Assembly: GCA_039583875.1 (NCBI GenBank)
Contig: CM077162.1
Span: 162,337,826-162,401,825, forward strand
Length of the DNA stretch: 64,000 nucleotides
Direction of reading: 5' to 3'
Source of the DNA: Platanthera guangdongensis
Lineage: Eukaryota; Streptophyta; Magnoliopsida; Asparagales; Orchidaceae
In this document: positions 10,646 to 22,002 of the stretch, one piece after another
How positions within the stretch are numbered: the stretch's first letter is position 1
How the letters are laid out: each line of letters begins with the position of its first letter
The notes under the pieces: model-generated
Databases searched by the model: none
What the model was told of the DNA's origin: nothing
The model's input: the letters and a program-made list of their open reading frames with translations, nothing else
Position numbers and translations under genes: made by a program

Positions 10646-13412
10646 CTAAGGCTGATCAGGCTCCTTGATCACTATGTCTTTGCCAGACTGGACCCTTGCT
10701 TGTACTGGAGCTTCAGTATCTTCAGCTGGTTTCTGGCCTTTGAGATCTTTCTTCTTTAGTTCTTCAGCCTTAACTTTTTGTCTTTCAAAATAGTGATAAG
10801 TCTTGGGAAAGTATTTACTGGGCTCCACAGCTGTAGCAGGTATTTTCCCAGCCTTGTGATCCCTTCTGAACTGATGTATAACATCTTGTCTCTGCAGATA
10901 TTTGCTCCACTCAAGTTCAAAATACCACTTGTCTCTATCATGCATTTTGCCTTTGACAGCTTGCCAGGCAGTGAGTATTATATTTCTGGAGGTGAGACTC
11001 CATCTTTCAAAATCAGACTTCAGTTCAGCCTGATCTCTAAACCTTTTCTTTGAGAGTTGAGCTTCTTGCTCTTTATTCAATGCTGCCTCGGACATTTTCA
11101 TTTTCTTAATTATAACATTCTTAGTAGCCTCTGGAGGGCTATACATCTGGTGAACCAGTTGTTGAATTCCCTCAAAGTTAGAAGGGGGGTATATGATTTG
11201 AGCTACCTCCTGCTGACCCCCTTCAATTCCTACAGCTTGAATGTCTGACTCAGCTGTATTATCATCATCACATAAGGGAGGATATCTCAGAGTTGCTCTA
11301 ACAACATTTGTTATCCATTTAGCATGCTCTGAACTAGCATTGACTAACAACCTCTCTCATTTATGACTTCTCTCGCAACATGATTACTGAGATCATCTTT
11401 CTGAAATCTGATTTGATCAACTAAGTAGTTGATGTCTTCTGTATAATAAGCTTTAAACTTCTGTAGCTGAGCAGATATGATCTTTTGAGAGGCTTGAATG
11501 GCAGATTGGAAAGTGGCTAAATCTTCTTGAAGTTTCTTATCAAACTCTGACTTCCTTTTAGCCCTTTCCTCAGTTAATGCAGTTGCAGTATTCTTTAACT
11601 CAATAACAATCACATTATGTGATTCAGTAAGATTATCATTCATCCTGAGCTGATTTTCCAGAACATATCCTTGCTTAACTACTATGTCATCAATTTGAGT
11701 CCTGGCCTCTTGTTGCTGCTTGGCCAGATAAACTACAGCATTACCTCCTTTATGGAAGCAGTCTGTCATCTCTTTCTTATTCTGGTTTACTTCAAATCTG
11801 ATTGATTTTATATCTTGAGCCAAAGTAAACTGAAGTTCCTTATGACTTTCATCAATATATTTTTCAAGAGCTTGTCTTTGTTCATCCATTTTAACTTGCA
11901 GAGCAACCAACAGTGAACTGAAGTCAACTGCTGGAGCTGAGGGTTGTGAGGCAGTCTGTAAAACTTTCTTATGGCTTGAGCTTTTCTTCCTGTAAACCAT
12001 CAGTTTTCTCTTCTTTTCTCTGAGTGCTTCTCCATCATCAGATTCAGAAGAACTTTCAATGTTCACTGTGTCCTTTGGACTAGAGGGCAGCTCCTTCTCA
12101 GTCCTAGTCAACTCCCCCTCAGTCCTTGCCTCCTGAATATCAGGAAATAACTCTTCAAGAGTGAATTCTTGTGGAGTTTGTACAGGTGGAACATCTGTAT
12201 CTTGTACAGTTAATGGAGCATCATCTAATGCAGATGTATCATCCATTGGTATATCCTGTGCAGGGATGTTGTCATGGTTTGTCTGTTCAACATCAGTTAG
12301 AAGCACAGTTAGTGTATCTGGCTCAGTATCTAGTGTAGTTTGATTAATATCATGTATTACCTCAAGGATAGTTTGAGTGGCTGTTTCACTCTCTAATGCA
12401 GCTTGCTCTTTCTCATGAACAACTTCTGAAGGTAATGCCTCTTGTGGAGCTGGAGAAAGCTCATTGGCTCCCCCTAGATGAGGCACTTCCTGAACTTGAT
12501 CCAGTTGGATGGTGCTTTCTGGAATCTGCTCACCCTGCATCTGACTATCATCTACATTCTTAGGGGCAGATGATTTCCTTGCAGATTCTTGTTATTTTTC
12601 ATCTGAACTGAAGATCACTTGTTCTTCTGAATCACTAGAAGATTCTGGTTTCTGGGGGTTGTCTTTTTCCTTTTCAGTTGTGGTTGTTTCTGTGGTGTAG
12701 AACCATCCTTTGTCAGAACTCTTTCCCACCTGGATAGTATTTTCATATCCATCCTTCTCATGTGGTTTATCATAGATCCTGTTGTGTGGTTCATCACTTC
12801 AGGAATATTCATTGTCAGATACAGACTCAGTATTCTTCTTAGATTAGGTTTCTTCAAACTTTCTTTGATCTTTTCAAAGATCACAGCAGACCAGTTAGTT
12901 TTTACTCTGAAAATAACTTTGTTCATTAAGCTGAACATATAGGCTGAGATACTATCATGTCTTCCTGGTTTGCAGAGAATTACATTTCTCATAATCTCTG
13001 AAAGAAACTTTCCTTGGGAGTTCATCCCCTTTCTCTGCATTGATAATTCAATCTTAGTGGTGGGATCCAATCCACACCATTGAAGAGCTTCTTTTGTTAT
13101 TGAAGATGTGACTTCATCATCTTCCTGAGTCCTGGGCAACTGTAGTGTCTTCCTCAGACGCTTCTGTGTAAGTTTCACCTTACTTCCTTGAATTGATGAC
13201 CTAATCGTCAATCCAGTTAAATCCAGGGTTGCTGCTGTATAGAATTCAAGAACCTTCTTCTTCCAGATCTTGGTAGGTTCTGAAAGTAGATATTCCAAAC
13301 CACTTTCTTTGATTAGGGTTATCACATCTCTGATCTCAGACGCAGCACTCTCAAAAGCATCGCGAACTAATTCATAGTCTTCGTTGACGTTGTTCTCCAA
13401 TTTTGGCGTCAT
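10646..13412 (-). pseudogene. Extra gene of element F downstream of pol, function unknown
   Basis: Three minus-strand frames (13412-12615, 12540-11344, 11350-10646) look like one gene of about 900 codons broken by frameshifts and a stop. The likely start is the ATG at 13412 (MTPKLENNVNEDYEL). The N-terminal ~200 residues are a folded-looking domain (LEYLLSEPTKIWKKKVLEFY; KLTQKRLRKTLQLP) that I associate, from memory only, with retrotransposon-linked plant proteins of unknown role. The middle is acidic and Thr/Glu/Gln-rich. Next come coiled-coil-like stretches (LVALQVKMDEQRQALEKY; ALTEERAKRKSEFDKKLQE) and a Lys/Glu-rich C end. It occupies the env-like position of Sireviruses, but no signal peptide or membrane segment is visible. 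Confidence 0.6.
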
Positions 13413-13513
13413 TGGTGACGAGAAATTTGAGGAGAATAGAGATGAAGGTTTGTCGACTCAAAGATTTGGTCTCGAAAATGTTGAGAGCGTAGTCAACAAA
13501 GTTGTTTTGTGAC

Positions 13514-13710
13514 CTATTTATATGTTTGTCAACACAGAAGGTCAAAAGGGGGGGGGGGTAATAAATACTTAATGTGTCGACACTGTAGAGATTGTGTCGA
13601 CACAGACTTCTAATGTCTCGACAGAGTCAGACAACACTATGTGTCGACACAGTTTGTGATGTGTCGACACAGACTTCTTAACAGTCGACTCTAATATCTG
13701 AGTGTCGACA
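13514..13710 (-). promoter_or_regulatory. Internal promoter-like region of F resembling its LTR U3
   Basis: Five exact TGTCGACA palindromes and two variants lie at about 13575-13710. Downstream on the minus strand TATAAATAGG occurs at 13523-13514, about 100 bases before the ATG at 13412. The arrangement, palindrome cluster then TATA then gene, repeats that of the LTR. It suggests that the extra gene has its own transcription start. A run of G at about 13549-13558 may be a sequencing-prone spot. Confidence 0.5.
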
Positions 13711-13724
13711 CCACTATCTCACCA

Positions 13725-14705
13725 CTATTTTGTTGCATCATATTTGCCTAAAGGCATACTTGTCCCCATTGGAGTTCTCATGGTGGTGGATGACTCCATA
13801 CCATATTTCTTAATTAACTTCTTGGTGAACTTAGACTGTGATATGGACAAGCCATCATCAGTATGTCTTACTTGGAGTTCCAAGAAGAATTTCAGCTCAC
13901 TCATACTGCTCATCTCAAACTTCTCTTGCATAAGTTTTGCAAACTTCCAACAAATGTTGTTTTCTGTTGATCCAAAGATTATGTCATCAACATAAATCTG
14001 GACTAGGATCATCTTGCCCTTTGACTCCCTAAGGAATAGAGTCTTGTCTATTTTCTCCCTTGAAAATTTATTCTCAATGAGGAAGGTAGACAATGTTTCA
14101 TACAAAGCCCTAGGGGCTTGTTTCAAACCATATAAGGCTTTCTTAAGCCTATAAACATAATCAGGAGAAAGTGAATCAACAAAACCTGAGGGCTGTTCAA
14201 CATACACTTCTTCTTTCAAATTACCATTTAGGATTGCTGACTTGACATTCATTTGGTATACTTTGAAACCTTGGAAAGCAGCAAAAGCAAAGAATAGCCG
14301 TATTGCTTCCAACCTTGTCATTGGGGCAAATGTCTGATCAAAGTCTATGCCCTCTTCCTGTCTATAACCTTTGGCAACCAGTCTTGCTTTGTTTTTCACT
14401 ATGATGTCATTTTCATCTACTTTGTTCCTGTAGATCAACTTAGTATCAATAATATTATGATCCTTTGGTTTTGGAACCAGCTCACATACTTTACACCTTC
14501 TGAATTGATCCAGCTCATCCTGCATTGCATCAATCCAGTTAGAGTCTTGTATGGCTTCTTCAAATCTCTTTGGTTCCATCTGTGACAGGAAACTTGAGCA
14601 AAGCACTGTATTCATGTGTTTGCTTCTGGTTTGCACATCATGTCTAGGATCACCAATAATTTGGTGTGCTGGATGATCCTTTAAATTCCTTATTGCTGGA
14701 GGCAT
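13725..14705 (-). pseudogene. Reverse transcriptase of element F, lacking RNase H
   Basis: This is a continuous 326-residue frame with the copia RT signature: [12 protein letters not shown] (57-68), [23 protein letters not shown] (about 106-128), [14 protein letters not shown] and the catalytic YVDDIIFGS (238-246). The first catalytic Asp of the usual QMDVKSAFLNG motif is Asn here ([11 protein letters not shown], residue 153), which should inactivate the enzyme. The frame ends shortly after [17 protein letters not shown]. The RNase H expected next is absent; promoter-like palindromes and the extra gene follow directly. The start is arbitrary, because this is part of a longer polyprotein. Confidence 0.9.
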
Positions 14706-14948
14706 TCTATCAGCAATTTGAACTTCTTCAATTTCTCCACCATGTTATACTTTATTATCTTCAATGTCAGGTTGTGGACCTTGTACTCTCCCTGGACAAC
14801 AACCATCATTTTGCTCATCCTGCCTTGCAGTTTGGTCTTCATTAATGGTCAGCATGTCCAACTTTTCTTTTAAACCTGTTGAGCTACAAGAATTGCTAGA
14901 CAACTCACAATTAATTAGCTCAGATTCATCAAACACTACATGAACAGA

Positions 14949-16218
14949 TTATTCTACAACTTGTGTTGTCAAGTTGTAGACCCTATATGCCTTACTGTTA
15001 TTGTTGTACCCAACAAATATCTCATCTTGGGATTTGGCAGCAAACTTAGTTAGGTGAGACTTGCCAGTGTTAAGCACATAACATCTGCTACCAAAGATCC
15101 TAAAGTAGGATATGTTTGGTTTTCTGCCCTTCATAATCTCATAGGGTGTCTTTTTGTGACTCTTAGTTATGGATGCTCTATTGAGAACATGACAAGCAGA
15201 CAGCAGTATTTACTGTCTCAGCCCAGAAATATTCTGGGAGAGAAGTGTTACTTAGTAGAGTTCTACCAGTCTCAATAAGAGTTCTATTCTTTTTTTCAGC
15301 AATTCCATTTTGCTGAGGTGTTCTAGGTGAGGAGAAATCCTGATGAATCCCTAGTTCTTCACAAAACCTTGTCATACATTTAGACTGAAATTCAATTCCA
15401 TGGTCACTTCTGATTTTGACCACTGAATTGTTAAGTTCATTCTGAATTTGTTTAACAAAGTTATGAAAGACAGTAGGGGTTTCAGATTTCTGTCTCAAAA
15501 AGAAAACTCATGTAAATGTAGAATAGTCATATACTACCACAAAAGTATAGACTTTCCTACCTAGACTATGAATTGACATAGGACCAAATAGATCAATATG
15601 CAAGAGGTACAAACACCTCACAGAGTCTTTGGTATCAAGACTATGAAAAGAGGATTTGGTCTACTTGCCTTTTTGACAAGCTGAACATATACCCTCTTTT
15701 ATGCACTTAAACTGAGGACCATTTCTCACTAACTCTAAACTATAGAGTTGGTCTATAGTTTTATAGTTCAGATGAGCTAGCATTTTGTGTCATTGGACAC
15801 ACTGAGATACTTTCTCATCTGCAACTAAACATACAGGAGAGTTCATGTTTTCATAATCAAAATTTAAACAATAAACATTCCCTTTTTTATAACCAGACAA
15901 TGTCACCTTCTAATCACTTGTCATTTTAATCTGACACTCATTCTTAATAAATGAAGTGTCATACCCAAGATCACTCAGCTGACTTATACTTATCAAGTTA
16001 TGTTTCAAACTTTTTATATAAGTCACTTGAGTGATTGTTATAGAACTAGTAGAAATGTTACCAAACCCTTCTATGACCCCTTTTTCTGATCCACCAAAGA
16101 TCACTTTGGGTCCACTCTCTATGGGAGTATAGTATTTTAACATTCTTCTTGTTCCAGTCATGTGCCTGAAACATCCACTGTTCAAGTACCATATAGGGGT
16201 ATGACAACTTGGACCCAC
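14949..16218 (-). pseudogene. Protease and integrase of element F (degraded)
   Basis: At 16218-15910 the protease reads WYLNSGCFRHMTGTRRML. The expected catalytic D-S/T-G is N-S-G, and the usual Ser after Cys is Phe, so it should be inactive. Integrase core motifs are at 15498-15178: KIRSDHGIEFQS and SPRTPQQNGIAEKKNRTL, with the final catalytic Glu inside AEKKN. The C-terminal IFGSRCYVLN...FVGY segment is at 15134-14949. The linking sequence carries stops. It belongs to the same polyprotein as the gag and RT segments on either side. Confidence 0.85.
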
Positions 16219-16355
16219 CTGCAGAAATAAAATTAATTTACCTTAGAACCCCAATGTTTATTAGGTTCTAGGTTCAAGTTAGATTGAAACTTGATATTCT
16301 TACCAACAGCCTTCCTCACAAGTAAGCTAGCATTCTTCATGACACTGGTGTTGTG

Positions 16356-18359
16356 TCAGCAATCCTTGTCATAATGCCCTATCTTACCATAGTACCAGCA
16401 CTCATATCTGTTATACCTCTTTTTAGGTACAGTTTTAACAGCATTGCTGTCAGCTGTTCTTAACACTGTTGGTACAGTGGTTCTTTGCTTGAGTGCTGAA
16501 GCTACACCCTTGTCATTCAGAATATCAGGCTTACCATAACCATGTATGATATCATGATCATATCTATTGGTAGGCTGTTGCACTTTCCTGAAGGCAATGA
16601 GGGGTTTGAAGGCTAGTGGCTGTACTGGGGTTTTGTCTTTTCTTTTGGAATTGGTAGCCCTTGCATTTCCCTTAAAGCTCAATCATGTCTTACCCTTTTT
16701 GGGAATAAAGTCATCAATTAAGGGTAAGACTGATTTTGGCTTAGAGAATTTAGCCAACAGATCATTCTCCCTCTGAAGTTTGACTTCCAGACTTTTGATT
16801 TGATCATTCTTGAATGTAATTGTACTCATCTGAATAACAATTATGTTTTTCAGTTTGCCTACTTCATTCATCTTTAGATCCAGCATTTTTTTAATCTAAT
16901 GCAGCCAGCTTAAGACCAGCAATTTCCTTGGTCTGTGTTTTGTTAAGGATTCTGCTTTTTTTAAGTGCTTGCAGCAGATCACCATATTCATCAATAAGTT
17001 GATGAACATCCCCTTCAGATTCAGATTCATCCACATCTCTTGATGCAAATGCTTCTGATTCTGATCCAGTATAGTAATCAGAAATTATTGAAGAATTATT
17101 TACCTTACTAGGACCAGGCTGATCCTGACACTGATCTTCTTCTGTCAAGGTCATCAGCCCTTTACAACAATGTTCTTCAATTCCATTTACTGAGTCCAGC
17201 AATTTCAAGAACTCAGCCTCTTCTGCATCCTTTTCAGTTGCAAACAGTCTTATGTATGCTTCAGCTTTAGCCTCAGAATTTGATGATGAAGAATCTGACC
17301 AGCTTTTTTGCTTCTTTGCAACAAATGATTTCTCCTTCTTGCCCTTGTTTTTTAATTTCTTCTTGTCATTAGATTATTTCTTTTTGTCAGGACAATCAGC
17401 TACCACATGTCTAGGCCTGTTGCAACAATAGCAAACAATCTTAGTTGAAGATAATTTACTAGGTTTAGAGTCATACTTGTCCTTCTTATAGGATTTCTTT
17501 TCCGATAGTAATAATCCTTGGATTGTGAGCAGGATGGTTTGGATCTCCACTGTTTCTTCTTCAAGAACCTTTGAAATTGTCTTGAGAAAGCAGCTAAGTT
17601 TTCATCAGAATTTGGACTATCTGATGAGTGACTATCAGAACTTTCTGAAACTACTTCTGCAGCTTTCCTAGGAGGAGATAGAGACATCCTCCTGTCCTTT
17701 CTTATGGCTTCAGTCTTGAAAGCCACTGACTTATTTCTGTAATCAACTTTATTACTTTTCTCCTCCTCCTTTCTGGCCATCAGCTGCATCTCATATGAAA
17801 GCAGTTTGTCAAATAATGCATGAGAGATTTATGTTAGTCTGACCACTTCCCTAATGGCACATATCTTGGTGTCTCAGTCCTTAGTTAATGATCTCAGAAA
17901 CTTATCATTTAACTCATATGTGCCGAATACTTTTAGATATGACATCAATTCATTAACTATTCTGAAGAACTTCTTGTAACATTCAGTTATGTTGTCTGTT
18001 TTAGATTGTCTAAAACTTTCATACTCTTGATTCAGCATAGACTTTTTGTTTTCTCTCACTTCTTCTGAACCCTACATGTAGACAATCAGGGTGTCCCACA
18101 TTTCTTTGGAGGTCTTGCAGTGAATCAAATTTTACAATGTTGAATCATCTATAGCACTAACTATTATATTCTGTGCTCTCTTATCCATAGTAGACAAGAT
18201 GATCTCATCCTTTGTCATTTCAGAATACTCCTTTGGTGTCCTGAGATTTGCATCAAGAACTGAGACTTTCATTGGGATGAATGATCCTTCTTTGACTGTC
18301 ATATAAATTCTTGGATCTGAAGCTTCCATAAACAGTGTAACTTTCTTTCCATATGCCAA
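16356..18359 (-). pseudogene. gag of element F with two zinc knuckles (degraded)
   Basis: The N-terminal part (18359-18132) reads KRAQNIIVSAID. The following part (18059-17874) reads LNQEYESFRQSKTDNITECYKKFFRIVNEL in pieces, typical of the UBN2-type copia gag capsid. A first knuckle, CYCCNRPRHVVADC, is encoded at about 17432-17391. Acidic and coiled-coil-like stretches follow (17208-16683). A second knuckle at about 16400-16356, CWYYGKIGHYDKDC, has its second Cys replaced by Tyr. Frameshifts and stops separate the pieces. Two knuckles and a long gag fit the Sirevirus-type layout. Confidence 0.82.
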
Positions 18360-18493
18360 AAATCTATTTCCTGCATATAGGTAACTTCATGGAACAAAAC
18401 TCCTGATGATTCTCAATGGAACCCATTTTGCCTAATAGATTTTTGCCTTTGAGATATACTCAGACTGTTAAGTCTATTCTTTGAGTAACCTCC

Positions 18494-18504
18494 CTCTGAT
18501 ACCA
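18494..18504 (-). other. Primer-binding site of element F
   Basis: On the minus strand TGGTATCAGAG follows the 5' LTR after two bases, complementary to initiator Met tRNA. Confidence 0.88.
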
Positions 18505-18506
18505 CT

Positions 18507-20212
18507 TGAAAGAATTGGTTTCAAGATGTCATAAACAACTAGAGGGGGGTGAATAGGTTCAATTCTTTTGCTAACTTAGGCAGACAAATCTATCTAGTTT
18601 AGCAATTTATTCAGCAGATATCACAGCACAGCATTCACATACACACAGCATTCCACAGATTGCACACCAGATTTATAGTGGTTCCCCAAATAATGGGTAC
18701 ATCCACTTTCCCTCTTCGCCTATCTAGCAGTATATTAGATTCAGCCTAACTTCCTTCTTTCTTCTCAGATCCGCAGATCTTACAGCTCAGAACCAAGAAT
18801 GGTTCCTACAACTCAGAGTGAATCCACACTCCTATAACTCGGGCACAAGCTCTACCTCAGTCTCTTTCACAGGCCTACAATTCAGAGTGAAACCCCACTC
18901 CTATAACTCAGGCAAAAGCCCTACCTCAGCCTCTTTCACAGGCCTACAACTCAGGGAAAGGATTCCCCTACCTCAGGCACTCAGCCCTACCTCAGCCTTT
19001 ATAATTTAGGCTTACAACTCAGAGAAATAAATCTCCTACACTCAGATCTATTACAAATCCTACAAAAGTTATTGATGAAAAGATAATAATAACTTCAACC
19101 AGATGGAGAGAGAATTGGTTGAAGGCTTCTTGATCAGTTCTTGATAGAACTGATTACTTAAGGATTAACCTGTCTTAGCTTCTTCAAAACTTCTTGAATC
19201 TGAATAAAGTAAGGTTGATTTTCTTAGTGTTGGAGTTGATCTTCAATCAGCTTCCTTGTTATTCAGAAATTAATCGGAATTCTTCTTCAGAATTGATCTG
19301 AATTCTTCTGCCAGACTGTTCAGGATCTGTCTTCACTGGATGAGGACTTCTCTCCTTCTTGTTTTTCTCTCTCTACAATCTGTTGACTGTTTCTTCTTTA
19401 ACTTCTACTGGATCTTCAATCCTTCAGAGATTATTCTTCATTCACTGATCGTGTTCACGATCACTTCTTCACAATCGATAATTCCTACAATTGTTGAGAG
19501 AGCATATCTATATATAGGCTTCATCCATAATTACCGGCTATTCCGGTTCCAAACGATCTTGTGACACCTCTGACAGAAGTGACAACAATGTCAGTAATGA
19601 CAGCTGTCAAGTCTCAATTGTATTACTTCAACCTTCATTGGACTTTGACTCAGCAGCAGAGAATGTCGAGTGAATACTTCACATGTGTCGACACACATAG
19701 TCCATGTGTCTACACAAGTCTTGATAATGTCGACACAGCTTCACTTTTACTTCTCGACACAGCTTCGGCGGAATGTGTCGACACAAGTCCTGTGTGTCGA
19801 CACAATCACTCCTTGTCTTGAAAAAGTTGGTGTCGACAGAATTCTGGTGTGTGTCGACACAAGTTCTGTGTGTCGACACAGTCGTTGTCGATAGAATACT
19901 GGAATGTGTCGACAGTTTCTCTGTGTGTCGACACAAATTCTGGGTGTCGACACAATCTGGCCCTTGGTGTCGACACAGCGTTGTCGACAGATTTTCTGTG
20001 TGTCGACACAAATTCTGGGTGTCGACACAATCTGGCCCTTGGTGTCGACACAGTCATTCTCAATTGTCGACACTTGTACTTAGAAAATTTTTCTTCCATT
20101 TACTTAACCTGCATATGATAACTCCACACAACATCAAATACAACTTGATGCATATCATTGAGTTATGTGAGCCTTCTCCAAATCTGGTACACATTTTCCA
20201 ATGTACCCAACA
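18507..20212 (-). repeat. 5' LTR of element F
   Basis: A 1706-bp LTR, partner of 8677-10481, with TG...CA ends. It is closely similar to its partner apart from the 99-bp duplication and scattered substitutions. Confidence 0.92.
19508..20075 (-). promoter_or_regulatory. U3 promoter of F's 5' LTR: TGTCGACA palindrome cluster plus TATA box
   Basis: About 16 exact TGTCGACA sites lie at 19684-20075, and CTATATATAGG is at 19508-19518. The cluster starts about 165 bases upstream of the TATA on the minus strand. Individual sites differ between the two LTRs (for example TGTCTACA here where the partner has TGTCGACA), yet the density is the same, which hints at maintained function. Confidence 0.65.
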
Positions 20213-20902
20213 AAGCCCTCTCTGATTTAGGTTTTCCCTAGCCGAGCGTCGCCAAGTCTCCGTCTCTACGTGTCTCCTCTCCCCTCACTCTTGAAGGAGA
20301 TAAATCTCTTAGCCGCTCTTGATTCAATAATGCAGCAAATAATTGTTTGTGCTAGCGTTTGGATTCCTTTATATCAACATCATTCTTGCTTGGCCTTGAA
20401 CAGGTTCGAAATAAGATTGTGAACATTGCTAGCGTCGCTTAGCCGCCTCCGACAGATTCAGTCTCCTTCAGACAAGTAGAGATCTCTCTCTTGCCATCAT
20501 TGAACTTCAATTACTTGGTTTGTTCTTATGATTATACGAATTAACCCTTGTTTGTTTGTGTTGTCAAATGAATAATGTATCGAATATCTAATCTGGCAAG
20601 AAATATCTTAGGGTTAATACATTTGGAATGTCATGAGATTGTGGTCACAAAAAACTTTATTTGAATATTCACTTAGATGAACGGATTTCTCGTTTGATGT
20701 ATAATTCGAAGTATGTTTTATTTTTGGGAATGATAAACAAATATCATAATGAGAATCATTAGAAATTATATGAACTGTATTATTTGGATTCACACGTATA
20801 TGAATGACATCTCGCTTTAATGAATTTCGTCTTTTTTGATGAATAATTTGAGGACCGGTAAGTTTGAGCACGGGCATTAAAAATTTGAATGATCATCGGT
20901 AA

Positions 20903-22002
20903 TGTTGGAACCAAAAACTGGCCCCAACGAGAGTTTACCCAGGGGTGTATCCAACACCAACTTCTCCCGAGCTCAGACCCCTGAACAGCCAGAAAGAACC
21001 AAAGAACTGACCCTGGGCTTCAACACGGAGGTCCCTCCACTGACTCGGAAGATCTTAGAGCACTTCTCCACCTTAGCCAAGTGCCGAGCTAAGGATACCT
21101 CAGAAAACGCTATAAGACTTCAGAAAATGAGAAAACTTGTCTTCTGAGGTACCATGTAGGTCTATTTATAGAATCCAAAAATCTAGTCTGCCAACAGCGT
21201 AGCTCCGCTGTTCCAAAACACTAAATGCAGCCCAAAGTGCTCTGCCAACAGCCAAACTTCGCTGTTCTGAGGAGCTAAATGCATGCCTCTTGGGGCAACC
21301 AGGTAAATTTACCTCTGGACCAAACTGGGTGGGAGACATCTCGCACACCTAGCCGGAAGCTCTTCCGCCTGCTTCACTTATCTGAACGGACCATCCTAGG
21401 CCCAAGGAACTATGTACAGTTACTGATGTGTTGAAAGCGAGAGCTACACTCAACGCCTTGTGACAAAAAACGTCGAGAGCGTTGAAAGCAAGACCTACAC
21501 TCAACGCCTTAGGACCAAAAGCGTTGAGAGTGTTGAGTGAAGGAGCCACACTCGATGCCTTAACTCAGAAAACGCCGAGAGCGTTGAGAGCGAAACCTAC
21601 ACTCAACGCTTTAGGACCAAAAGCGTCGAGAGCGTTGAGTGAAGGAGATACACTCAACACCTCAAGGAAAAAAGCGTCGAAAGCATTGAGTGAAGGAGCT
21701 AGACTCAACGCCTCAAGGCAAAACGTGTCGAGAGCGTTGAGTGAAGGAGCTACAATCAACGCCTCAAGGCAAAAAACGTCAAGAGCGTTGAGTGAAGGAG
21801 CTACACTTAACGCCTCGAGGCAAAAAGCGTTGAGAGCGTTGAGTGAATGTGCTATACTCAACATCTTGGATCCAAGGAGTTCCGCCCACTCCGGGGGCTT
21901 TCCGCCTATCCAGGCGGAAGCCTTTCCGCCTGCCCTGGCGAAAGGCTCTAGAGTTTACCTGCCCAGGGGAAAAAACCCACTCAGCGAATATGGGGTTGTA
22001 CA
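20903..22002. mobile_element. Solo LTR G of a Tat-type gypsy element related to D
   Basis: This 1100-bp unit starts TGTTGGAACC and ends GGGTTGTACA, flanked by GGTAA (20898-20902) and GTTAA (22003-22007). The empty site CGTTAACGC is in the other E LTR near 59440. It shares blocks with D's LTR at 53641: the TGTTG start, GATCTTAGAGC, the CTCAGAAA block, GCGTAGCTCCGCTGTTC versus GCGTAACTCCGCTGTTC, and the final GGGGTTGTACA. No internal region is present, so two LTRs have recombined. Confidence 0.85.
21425..21870. repeat. 51-52-bp tandem repeat inside solo LTR G
   Basis: About eight degenerate units carry GTTGAGTGAAGGAGC, CACTCAACGCCT and AAAAGCGTCGAGAGC. Unit length is near 51 bases, so the plus frame repeats every 17 residues (ALSEGATLNASRQKASR-like) and stays open over 21482-22027. 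Both GTTGAG and CTCAAC occur in each unit, so units can fold on themselves. Coding potential is probably accidental. Confidence 0.8.

Larger units (their letters stand above)
8677..20212 (-). mobile_element. Element F: Sirevirus-like Ty1/copia, 11.5 kb, minus strand
   Basis: F runs from TGAAAGAATTGG at 8677 to GTACCCAACA at 20212 with the perfect 5-bp duplication AAGCC (8672-8676 and 20213-20217). The uninterrupted site is visible in the other E LTR near 27830. On the minus strand the order is 5' LTR (18507-20212), primer site, gag with two zinc knuckles, protease, integrase, reverse transcriptase, then a long extra gene, a purine tract and the 3' LTR (8677-10481). The size, a long gag and an extra gene after pol recall Sireviruses. 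No RNase H domain is found after reverse transcriptase. Confidence 0.9.

Noticed and set aside
19773..20225. 150-codon frame in F's other LTR
   Set aside because: Same palindrome array; not conserved as protein between the two LTRs.
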